Shown: in pieces, positions 50,301 to 62,300 of the stretch
Position numbering within the stretch: the stretch's first letter is position 1
Layout of the letters: each line of letters begins with the position of its first letter
NCBI RefSeq assembly: GCF_932526225.1
Contig: NC_064045.1
Coordinates: 15,124,442 to 15,188,441, forward strand
Reading direction: 5' to 3'
Source: Nematostella vectensis
Taxonomy: Eukaryota > Cnidaria > Anthozoa > Actiniaria > Edwardsiidae
DNA: 64,000 nucleotides
Made by a program: the position numbers and the translations under genes
The notes under the pieces: model-generated
The model's database searches: none
Seen by the model: only the letters and a program-made list of their open reading frames with translations
What the model was told of the DNA's origin: nothing

Positions 50301-53300
50301 GCGTAATTGTTTGTCACTAGAAACTCGTTTCTTAACTTTTGCAGAAGTGCCACATCAGCAAGGAAATGTTTCGTGAGAATTTTCTTAAAATCTTACTTCT
50401 TGCTGTATATTTGTCTTGTATAACTCGTCCTCGAATAAATGGAACTAGCTTGGATTTACCTCAAGTTCCCAATTTCGTAGTCATTTTTACCCGGACAACT
50501 CGGGCTTTCTGATTTTGTTTCTCTTGAGAGGATTAGAGTTAAAAGGGGTTTCGCTGTATCTCACAGTTGTTCGTTGGCAGGTCTTATGTGGCATCACAGT
50601 TCGGCCCTGCAGAGGCCCGTAGCGTATTTCCCTGTTTTGACGAGCCCGCCTTCAAAGCCACCTTTAATTTGACTATTTCGTTTGAAAGTACGATGGACAT
50701 GGCAATGCATAATTACCAGGTGATATCGAACATGCCAGCCGTCAGCACTGTCGGCAAGAATGGAAAGTTGTTCGCATACTTTGCGACCACACCCAAGATG
50801 TCTACTTACCTGCTAGGAATTGTGATCAGCGACTTCGTTCCAACCCTAATCAGAACAAGTGATAACGTACCGGTATGCCTTGCCAATACTATTACCCGTG
50901 CAATACCCGTTCAGAACCCTAATATTCTCATACAAGACGCCGATATCTTTATAGAAAAACGATGTTTCCTTAAAACTATTTTATTCCCACAAAAAGCCCG
51001 ATATTCACATAAAAATGGACTACCATACAAACAAGCACCGGAACACCCGACAGTTTTAACCGATATATTTCCTGTTTACAGCTTTCATTTTACACGGAAA
51101 CAAGTCAGTCCGACAAAGGGGGTTTTGCATTGGACTTAACCCACAAAGTAATCCCCATCCTGTCGTCGTATTTTGGTATCAGGTTTCCACTGCAGAAAAT
51201 GGGTAAGCCTCCCCTCCCCATCTTCTCATCCAGGATTTGTCTAGGTAAACTAGTTGGACTGACCCCTCCCCCTCACCATTTGATAATCTGGTGATAATAT
51301 TACGGACCCCTCCCTCCCCCTCACCGTTTGATAATCTGGGTGATAATATTATAAAAGAACAACAGCAACTCGAAGGATAAAAAATATTTGAAAGAAATAA
51401 ATCAGTTAGCTAAGGCATGAGAGCCTAGTTCGATTTTTTCTTGAACTGATTTCCATTTACTATGAATTGCTAAAAATTCAGGCTTGAAATTCAGCGGAGG
51501 GTGACATAGTTCTGCTACCTTTGAAGCATCTTTACTCTGATATTTCTATTTCGTTGTAGACTTTGTGGCCTTGAATGACTTTAGTCATGATATGATGGAG
51601 AACTGGGGCATAGGGATGTTACAAGAGAAGTATGTGCTCTGGTCCAAGGCAAACTCGGCCTCGGAGGATCAGCGAGCGATTGGCATCGACACTACCACAC
51701 TTCTGGTCCATCAGGTAATAACATAGGTATCTGAGGATAAGAGAGCGATTGGCATCGACACTACCACACTTCTGGTCCATCAGGTAATAACATAGGTATC
51801 TGAGGATAAGAGAGCGATTGACATCGACACTACCACACTTCTGGTCCATCAGGTAATAACATAGGTATCTGAGGATAAGAGAGCGATTGACATCGACACT
51901 ACCACACTTCTGGTCCTAAAGGTAATTAGATAGGTATATGAGGATAAGAGAGCGATTGACATCGACACTACCACACTTCTGGTCCTAAAGGTAGTAACAT
52001 AGGTATCTGAGGATAAGAGAGCGATTGACATAGACATTACCACACTTCTGGTCCATCAGGTAATAACATAGGTATCTGAGGATAAGAGAGCGATTGGCAT
52101 CGACACTACCACACTTCTGGTCCATCAGGTAATAACATAGGTATCTGAGGATAAGAGAGCGATTGACATCGGCACTACCACACTTCTGGCCCTAAAGGTA
52201 ATAACATAGGTATCTGAGGATAAGAGAGCGATTGACCTCGACACTACCACACTTCTGGCCCTAAAGGTAATAACATAGGTATCTGAGGATAAGAGAGCGA
52301 TTGACCTCGACACTACCACACTTCTGGTCCATCAGGTAATAACATAGGTATATGAGGATAAGAGAGCGATTGACCTCGACACTACCACACTTCTGGTCCA
52401 TCAGGTAATAACATAGGTATCTGAGGATAAGAGAGCGATTGGCATCGACACTACCACACTTCTGGTCCATCTGGTAATAACATAGGTATCTGAGGATAAG
52501 AGAGCGATTGGCATCGACACTACCACACTTCTGGTCCATCAGGTAATAACATAGGTATCTGAGGATAAGAGAGCGATTGACATCGGCACTACCACACTTC
52601 TGGCCCTAAAGGTAATAACATAGGTATCTGAGGATAAGAGAGCGATTGACCTCGACACTACCACACTTCTGGTCCATCAGGTAATAACATAGGTATATGA
52701 GGATAAGAGAGCGATTGACATAGACACTACCACACTTCTGGTCCATCAGGTAATAAGTTAGGTATCTGAGGATAAGCGAGCGATTGACATCGACACTACC
52801 ACACTTCTGGTCCATCAGGTAATAACATAGATATCTGAGGATAAGAGAGCGATTGACATCGATACTACCATTCTTTTGGTCCATCAGGTAATAAGATAGG
52901 TATCTGAGGATAAGAGAGCGATTGACATAGACACTACCACATTTCTGGTCCTAAAGGTAATAACATAGGTATCTGAGGATAAAAAACAGTAATTTGTATA
53001 GACACCATTAATCTTGTCAGATAGGCAAAAAGAATGTCTCAAATACTATACCATAGCTCTATGTTTTATTGATTCTGGTGCCGTAATTAATGTTATATCC
53101 AAATGAAAAGGGGAATGTGAGTGATTAATGATAGTTATGTCTTTAGTGGCTTGGTAACCTGGTTACGTTCAAGTGGTGGAATGACTTTTGGCTTTACAAG
53201 GGGCTTACTTATCACGTGATGGGCAAAGCTCTAAGCTCTTTAAAACCCACCTGGCAAATCGTGAGTACTTTGTAAAAATGTCATCGACCAACAAATTTGA

Positions 53301-56300
53301 TATATTTGATTTTACACTAATCCCTCGTTACAAGAGTTCTAAATTGGGTTTTGCTTTATTATAGCCTGAAGATTATTTTGTGGAGCTTGTGCGGGAGGCA
53401 TTTGAAGAAGACGGTTACGCCTCATCTCGTCCATTGCGTATGAATGTTACAAGCTACGACGATATGGAGGATGTGACGGGATTCCTTAGTGATAGCAAGG
53501 TACAAGATACTGCACTACCGCAAGTTCTACTGCAACCACTACCACTACAGACATCTTTACTGCAAATAGCAACACTACCGCCACTTCTACTGTAACCACG
53601 AACACTACCGCCACCTCGACTGTAACCACGAACACTACCGCCACCTCGACTGCAACCAACAACACTACCGCCACCTCTACTGTAACCACGAACACTACCG
53701 CCACCTCTACTGTAACCACGAACACTACCGCCACCTCGACTGCAACCAACAACACTATAGCCACTTCTACTGTAACAACCAACACTACCGCCACTTCTAC
53801 TGTAACCACCAACACTACCGCCACCTCGACTGCAACCAACAACACTACCGCCACTTCTACTGTAACCACGAACACTACCGCCACCTCGACTGTAACCACG
53901 AACACTACCGCCACCTCGACTGCAACCAACAACACTACCGCCACTTCTACTGTAACCACGAACACTACCGCCACCTCGACTGTAACTACGAACACTACCG
54001 CCACCTCGACTGTAACCACGAACACTACCGCCACCTCTACTGTAACCACGAACACTACCGCCACCTCGACTGTAACCACGAACACTACCGCCACCTCTAC
54101 TGTAACCACGAACACTACCGCCACCTCGACTGTAACCACGAACACTACCGCCACCTCTACTGTAACCACGAACACTACCGCCACCTCTACTGTAACCACG
54201 AACACTACCGCCACCTCGACTGCAACCAACAACACTATAGCCACTTCTACTGTAACAACCAACACTACCGCCACTTCTACTGTAACCACCAACACTACTG
54301 CCTCACTGCAATCGCCACTATAACCAATATCATCAACACACAACAATCACCACAACCATAAACACTACCACCACCACTACCAACAAACCACCATCCCCAG
54401 CATCGTAAGCACAACCAGCACCACCATCACAAACACAGCACCATTACCACCACCACCACCACTACCACCACAACTACCACCATCTACACTACCACCACCA
54501 CCACCATCATCACTCCCATCAAAACCACCATCGTCAGCCCAACCACCATCACCACCACTACCACCACCACCATCACACCACTAACAAAACTACTATCACC
54601 ATCGCTACTATGATAATGATATTGGCATGAACAATGCCTCAAGCTCGTTGCTGTTAATTCAGGGGGGAGCCGTTATAGGTATGCTTGAGGACTACCTAGG
54701 AGCTGTTGCCTATCAAAATGGTCTGAAGGTGAGCCTATCATTCCAAACTCTTTTTTTTTTTCGGGGTTAGATGACCTGGTGGGAGGGTGCGCGATAGGAA
54801 AGAAAAAATTTTTTAACCGAAGTTGTCCTTTGGAATCAGATAAGAGATGCAGTAAAAAGCTACATGTACGTAATCGGTTTTACACTGTCAACAGTCGATA
54901 GTGGAGTCTGGCCTATGTATGCCACCTCCAAGCAAAACACAACGACATTTAGGGGTTCAGTCCAAAGAACAAAGGCAGGATAGGGGTGTATTGTGTTGTG
55001 ACGTATAACGCGTGAAAAATGTCTTGCAAGTGAAAACAAAGCTGTCAGAGCTAGTCAGCGACTCATGTTCGTGAAACCCAGAAACACAAATCCTGTAGTA
55101 GTCATTTAAGAGTTCTTTATTGACAATTTAACCCATTGATCATGAGCATTCTTTATTGACTATTTAATCCATTGACAATTAGCGTTTTTTATTTTAAGCC
55201 AATTGAGTACACAAGTTAGAACAATACTACTACAGGGACAGAAGCAAGATAGGGGCATGGGAAGGGGGCATAGGGTAGGGGCCATAGGGTAGGGGCCATA
55301 GGGTAGAGGCCATAGGGTAGTGGACATGGGGGAGGGACCGGGGCATGAGTTAGGTGTCATGGGATAGGGGACATGTGGTAGGGGCTATGGGGTAGGGGAC
55401 ATGGGGTAGGTGTCATGAGTGTAGGGGCCATGGGGGAGGGACCAGGGCATGAGTTAAGTGTCATGGGGTAGAGGACATGTGGGAGGGACCGGGGTAAGGG
55501 TTAGGGGACATGGGGTAGGGATATGGCAAGAGGATGGGGGCGTAGGGTAGGGACCATGGCAAGAGATAGGGTGCATGCAATGAGTTTCGTTTGCAACATC
55601 GTAGTGACGATATGTCTTTTTATTCTCAGCGGTTTCTTACCCAGAATGCTTATGGTAACGCTGATGCTGAAGATCTCTGGAAAGTTCTGCGAAATGTTAG
55701 TTGCGCTACCACTAAACGTGGATGTGTTGTACTTCTCCTTTAAGTGTGGACGTGTCTGTAGGCTGTTATTCTAGTTGTTCATGTGTGGATGTGTCTGTAG
55801 AGTAGTTATTCTACTGGTTCACGTGTGGATGAGTCTGTAGAGTAGTTATTCTACTGGTTCACGTGTGGATGTGTCTGTAGAGTAGTTATTCTAGTTGTTC
55901 ATGTGTGGATGCGTCTGTAGAGTAGTTATTCTACTGGTTCACGTGTGGATGTGTCTGTAGAGTAGTTATTCTACTGGTTCACGTCTGGATGTGTCTGTAG
56001 AGTAGTTATTCTACTGGTTCATGTGTGGATGCGTCTGTAGAGTAGTTATTCTACTGGTTCACGTGTGGATGTGTCTGTAGAGTAGTTATTCTACTGGTTC
56101 ATGTGTGGATGCGTCTGTAGAGTAGTTATTCTACTGGTTCATGTGTGGATGCGTCTGTAGAGTAGTTATTCTACTGGTTCACGTCTGGATGTGTCTGTAG
56201 AGTAGTTATTCTACTGGTTCATGTGTGGATGCGTCTGTAGAGTAGTTATTCTACTGGTTCATGTGTGGATGTGTCTGTAGGCTAGTTGTGCTACTGGCTC

Positions 56301-59300
56301 ATGTGTGGACGTGTCTGTAGAGTAGTTATTCTACTGGTTCATGTGTGGATGTGTCTGTAGAGTAGTTATTCTACTGGTTCATGTGTGGATGTGTCTGTGG
56401 AGTAGTTACTCTACTTGTTCATGTGTGGATGCGTCTGTAGGCTAGTTGTGCTACTGGCTCATGTGTGGACGTCAAGAAAATGATGGACACCTGGACGCTG
56501 CAGATGGGGTTCCCTGTTGTCTCGGTAAAGCGGGATGGATCCTCTAAGTATAGCGTTTCCCAGAAAAGGTTCTTGTTTGACAATAGAACCCAGTCCACTG
56601 GCGACCCATCACCCTACAAGTAAGTGCTACCGTACCAAATGTCTGTTAGACCCCGCCTTTACTTAATGGAAAACAAGTTAGGTAAAAATCTTCGTACTTT
56701 TTTTTAACTTCGTCACCCTTATTTGTTATCCCCAGGATCCCAACAATATGTGAACATGCCTCAGTGCTATAACCTTGGTGTTATAACCCTAAATGATAAA
56801 ACCCTCAATTATATAACCCTCAGTGTTTGAACCTCAGTGCTATAACCTATGTGATATAACCCTAAATGATATAACCCCAGTGCTATAGCCTAAGTGATAT
56901 AACCCTCAGCGCTATAATCCAGTGATATAACCTCAGTGATAACGCAACGGAGACCCAACGGAAACTTCTCGAGTAATTTTCCATGTTTTTTTTATTTCCT
57001 CTTCTAGCTACTTGTGGTCTATTCCCGTCACTTACATAACGAGTCGTCAATCGCAAAAGACAACTCTTACACTTGATGGTAAAGTAGGTACGTACACTTG
57101 CTGAACATCTTACACACGCGCGCATCCATCACTCATAGTAATTGATAAACTAACCGCCATATTATTAACATTCTGAGTTCGCTACTGGCTCACCGAAAAC
57201 ATCAACCTCATCGCGCAAAGAATGACGCAATCGCTTTGACCGTGTACTTTACGCCTGCACAGGATCTATTACTTGGAGTGGGGAGGACTGGATCAAAGCG
57301 AACTACAGGCACAAGGGATTCTACCTCGTCGAGTATGATAACGCAAATTGGGACAATCTTGCTGCACAACTGAAAGCAAATTATTCGGTAAGTGAACCAA
57401 TACCTCGTGCAACCTACGGCATGTACATCCTAAGCTGGAATGAGACTCTTCTGATGTTGCTTTTACAGGTGTTTGATACCGCTGACCGAGCAGGGCTAGT
57501 TCAGGACCTGTCCTTCCTTGCCAGGTGAATGATCAAATGGTGTTTTATGTATACTAAGACATTGCGACATAACTGGTTCCATTTCCATTCTTTTTTCCAT
57601 TTATTTATTTATTTTAACAAAATATTGATTAGGATTGGGACTGTCTGCGTTTAGCGAAAGAAATTGCGAAGTACAGTAGATAAGGGCAAGCGATGTTATC
57701 CCATGTGTCCGGTGTTGCAGGACAAGAATTGCAAAGTACAGTAGATAAGGGCAAGCGATGCTATGCCATGTGTCCGGTGTTGCAGGACAAGAATTGCGAA
57801 GTACAGTAGATAATTGCAAGCGATGTTATCCCATGTGTCCGGTGTTGCAGGACAAGAATTGCGAAGTACAGTAGATAAGGGCAAGCGATGTTATCCCATG
57901 TGTCCGGTGTTGCAGGACATGAATTGCGAAGTACAGTAGATAATTGCAAGCGATGTTATCCCATGTGTCCGGTGTTGCAGGGGAGGAATTGCAAAGTACA
58001 GCCGGTTGCTCGCCATGACTGAGTACATGCAGAACGAAACGGAGTTTGTGCCATGGAAGGCGTTCGATAGGAGTATAGGCGACATAACCAGATATCTGCC
58101 GCCAACGAGCCAAACATACAAGAATATGAAGGTAGGAAATGCATCACACGAACCAGCCAAACATAGAAATATATAAAGACAAGTAATGTATCACACGAAC
58201 CAGCCAAACATAGAAATATATAAAGACAAGTAATGTGTCACACGAACCAGCCAGCCAAACATAGAAATATATAAAGACAAGTAATGTGTCACACGAACCA
58301 GCCAAACATACAATATGAAAATAAGTAATGTATCACACGAAGGAGCCAAACATACGAGAATATGAAGATAAGTACTTCACATTTTATTATTATAAATGTA
58401 AACAAAAGGTTTGTTAAATTTTGGCCATCACCATTTGTATATAATGTATATAACGATGTCTTACTTTCAGAAATATACTTGGTTTCAAGTCAAAAAGAAA
58501 TATTTTCAGTTGGGCTTCGTTGATACAGGAAGCACCATGGAGAGGTAAAATACTTGTCACACACTTAGCACGGTGTGGTTAATCCTGTCTGGCCTGACCC
58601 TTTGTCTTCTGGTCTGATCCCCTGTCTTCTGGTCTGATCCTCTGTCTTCTGGTCTGATCCTCTGTCTTCTGGTCTGATCCTCTGTCTTCTGGTCTGATTC
58701 CGTCTTCTGGTCTGATCCTCTGTCTTCTGGTCTGTCCCTCTGTCTTCTGGTCTGATCCTCTGTCGTCTGGTCTAATCCCCTGTCTTCTGGTCTGATCCTC
58801 TGTCTTCTGGTCTGATCCCCTGTCTTCTGGTCTGATCCCCTGTCTTATGGTCTGACCCCCTGTCTTATGGTCTGATCCTCTGTCTTCTGGTCTGATCCTC
58901 TGTATTCTGGTCTGATCCTCTGTCTTCTGGTCTGATCCTCTGTCTTCTGGTCTGATCCTCTGTCTTCTGGTCTGATCCTCTGTCTTCTGGTCTGATCCCC
59001 TGTCTTCTGGTCTGATCCTCTGTCTTCTGGTCTGATTCTCGGTCTTCTGGTCTGATCCCCTGTCTTCTGGTCTGACCCCCTGTCTTCTGGTCTGATCCTC
59101 TGTCTTCTGGTCTGATCCTCTGTTTTCTGGTCTGATCCTCTGTATTCTGGTCTGATCCTCTGTCTTCTGGTCTGATTCTCGGTCTTCTGGTCTGTCCCTC
59201 TGTCTTCTGGTCTGATCCCCTGTCTTCTGGTCTGATCCTCTGTCTTCTGGTCTGATCCTCTGTTTTCTGGTCTGATCCTCTGTATTCTGGTCTGATCCTC

Positions 59301-62300
59301 TGTCTTCTGGTCTGATCCTCGGTCTTCTGGTCTGATCCCCTGTCTTATGGTCTGACCCCCTGTCTTATGGTCTGATCCCCTGTCTTCTGGTCTGATCCCC
59401 TGTCTTCTGGTCTGATCCCCTGTCTTCTGGTCTGACCCCCTGTCTTCTGGTCTGATCCTCTGTCTTCTGGTCTGATCCTCTGTTTTCTGGTCTGATCCTC
59501 TGTATTCTGGTCTGATCCTCTGTCTTCTGGTCTGATCCTCGGTCTTCTGGTCTGATCCCCTGTCTTATGGTCTGACCCCCTGTCTTATGGTCTGATCCTC
59601 TGTCTTCTGGTCTGACCCCCTGTCTTCTGGTCTGATCCTCTGTCTTCTGGTCTGATCCTCTGTTTTCTGGTCTGATCCTCTGTCTTCTGGTCTGATCCTC
59701 TGTCTTCTGGTCTGATCCTCTGTATTCTGGTCTGATCCTCTGTCTTCTGGTCTGATTCTCTGTCTTCTGGTCTGATCCTCTGTCTTCTGGTCTGATCCTC
59801 TGTCTTCTGGTCTGATCCCCTGTCTTCTGGTATGTCCCTCTGTCTTCTGGTCTGATTCTCTGTCTTCTGGTCTGATCCTCTGTCTTCTGGTCTGATCCTC
59901 TGTCTTCTGGTCTGATCCCCTGTCTTCTGGTATGTCCCTCTGTCTTCTGGTCTGATTCCTTCTCTTCTGGCCTGATCCTCTGTCTTCTGGTCTGATCCTT
60001 TGTCTTCTGGTCTGATCCCCTGTCTTCTGGTCTGATCCCCTGTCTTCTGGTCTGATCCCCTGTCTTCTGGTCTGATCCTCTGTCTTCTGGTCTGATCCCC
60101 TGTCTTCTGGTCTGATTCCCTGTCTTCTGGTCTGATCCTCTGTCTTCTGGTCTGATCCCCTGTCTTCTGGTCTGATCCCCTGTCTTATGGTCTGATCCTC
60201 TGTCTTCTGGTCTGATTCTCGGTCTTCTGGTCTGATCCCCTGTCTTCTGGTCTGACCCCCTGTCTTCTGGTCTGATCCTCTGTCTTCTGGTCTGATCCTC
60301 TGTTTTCTGGTCTGATCCTCTGTATTCTGGTCTGATCCTCTGTCTTCTGGTCTGATTCTCGGTCTTCTGGTCTGATCCCCTGTCTTCTGGTCTGACCCCC
60401 TGTCTTCTGGTCTGATCCTCTGTCTTCTGGTCTGATCCTCTGTTTTCTGGTCTGATCCTCTGTATTCTGGTCTGATCCTCTGTCTTCTGGTCTGATCCTC
60501 GGTCTTCTGGTCTGATCCCCTGTCTTATGGTCTGACCCCCTGTCTTATGGTCTGATCCTCTGTCTTCTGGTCTGATCCTCTGTATTCTGGTCTGATCCTC
60601 TGTCTTCTGGTCTGATCCTCTGTCTTCTGGTCTGATCCTCTGTCTTCTGGTCTGATCCTCTGTCTTCTGGTCTGATCCTCTGTCTTCTGGTCTGATTCCC
60701 TGTCTTCTGGTCTGATTCCCTGTCTTCTGGTCTGATTCCCTGTCTTCTGGCCGGATCCTTTGTCTTCTGGTCTGATCCCGTCTTCTGGTCTGATCCTCTG
60801 TCTTCTGGTCTGATCCCCTGTCTTCTGGTCTGATCCCCTGTCTTCTGGTCTGATCCCCTGTCTTCTGGTCTGATTCCCTGTCTTCTGGTCTAATCCCCTG
60901 TCTTCTGGTCTGATCCCCTGTCTTCTGGTCTGATCCCCTGTCTTCTGGTCTGATCCCCTGTCTTATGGTCTGATCCTCTGTCTTATGGTCTGATTCTCGG
61001 TCTTCTGGTCTGACCCCCTGTCTTCTGGTCTGATCCTCTGTCTTCTGGTCTGATCCTCTGTCTTCTGGTCTGATCCTCTGTCTTCTGGTCTGATCCTCTG
61101 TCTTCTGGTCTGATTCCCTGTCTTCTGGCCTGATTCTTTGTCTTCTGGTCTGATCCCCTGTCTTCTGGTCTGATCCTCTGTCTTCTGGTCTGATCATCTG
61201 TATTCTGGTCTGATCCCCTGTCTTCTGGTCTGATTCCCTGTCTTCTGGTCTGATTCCCTGTCTTCTGGCCGGATCCTTTGTCTTCTGGTCTGATTCCCTG
61301 TCTTCTGGTCTGATCCCCTGTCTTCTGGTCTGATCCCCTGTCTTCTGGTCTGATCCTCTGTCTTCTGGTCTGATCCCCTGTCTTCTGGTCTGATTCCCTG
61401 TCTTCTGGTCTGATCCTCTGTCTTCTGGTCTGATCCCCTGTCTTCTGGTCTGATCCCCTGTCTTATGGTCTGATCCTCTGTCTTCTGGTCTGATTCTCGG
61501 TCTTCTGGTCTGATCCCCTGTCTTCTGGTCTGACCCCCTGTCTTCTGGTCTGATCCTCTGTCTTCTGGTCTGATCCTCTGTTTTCTGGTCTGATCCTCTG
61601 TATTCTGGTCTGATCCTCTGTCTTCTGGTCTGATTCTCGGTCTTCTGGTCTGATCCCCTGTCTTCTGGTCTGACCCCCTGTCTTCTGGTCTGATCCTCTG
61701 TCTTCTGGTCTGATCCTCTGTTTTCTGGTCTGATCCTCTGTCTTCTGGTCTGATCCTCGGTCTTCTGGTCTGATCCCCTGTCTTATGGTCTGACCCCCTG
61801 TCTTATGGTCTGATCCTCTGTCTTCTGGTCTGATCCTCTGTATTCTGGTCTGATCCTCTGTCTTCTGGTCTGATCCTCTGTCTTCTGGTCTGATCCTCTG
61901 TCTTCTGGTCTGATCCTCTGTCTTCTGGTCTGATCCTCTGTCTTCTGGTCTGATTCCCTGTCTTCTGGTCTGATTCCCTGTCTTCTGGTCTGATTCCCTG
62001 TCTTCTGGCCGGATCCTTTGTCTTCTGGTCTGATCCCGTCTTCTGGTCTGATCCTCTGTCTTCTGGTCTGATCCCCTGTCTTCTGGTCTGATCCCCTGTC
62101 TTCTGGTCTGATCCCCTGTCTTCTGGTCTGATTCCCTGTCTTCTGGTCTAATCCCCTGTCTTCTGGTCTGATCCCCTGTCTTCTGGTCTGATCCCCTGTC
62201 TTCTGGTCTGATCCCCTGTCTTATGGTCTGATCCTCTGTCTTATGGTCTGATTCTCGGTCTTCTGGTCTGACCCCCTGTCTTCTGGTCTGATCCTCTGTC

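Noticed and set aside
50873-51139. Extension of M1 exon 4 through the open frame to 51139
   Set aside because: Family alignment requires joining ..SDNVP to LSFYTETSQ; the intervening residues have no counterpart, and a good donor (GTATGC) and acceptor (TTACAG) are present.
53486-54346. 286-codon Val-rich minus-strand frame resembling a membrane protein
   Set aside because: Translation of the 30-bp array antisense to an M1 intron; hydrophobicity comes from the repeat composition.
59365-61197. 610-codon minus-strand open frame with a regular charged 20-residue repeat
   Set aside because: A 20-bp unit translated over three units; the frame stays open only because the unit lacks stops in that phase. 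No family resemblance, and it lies inside an intron of the M1 gene.
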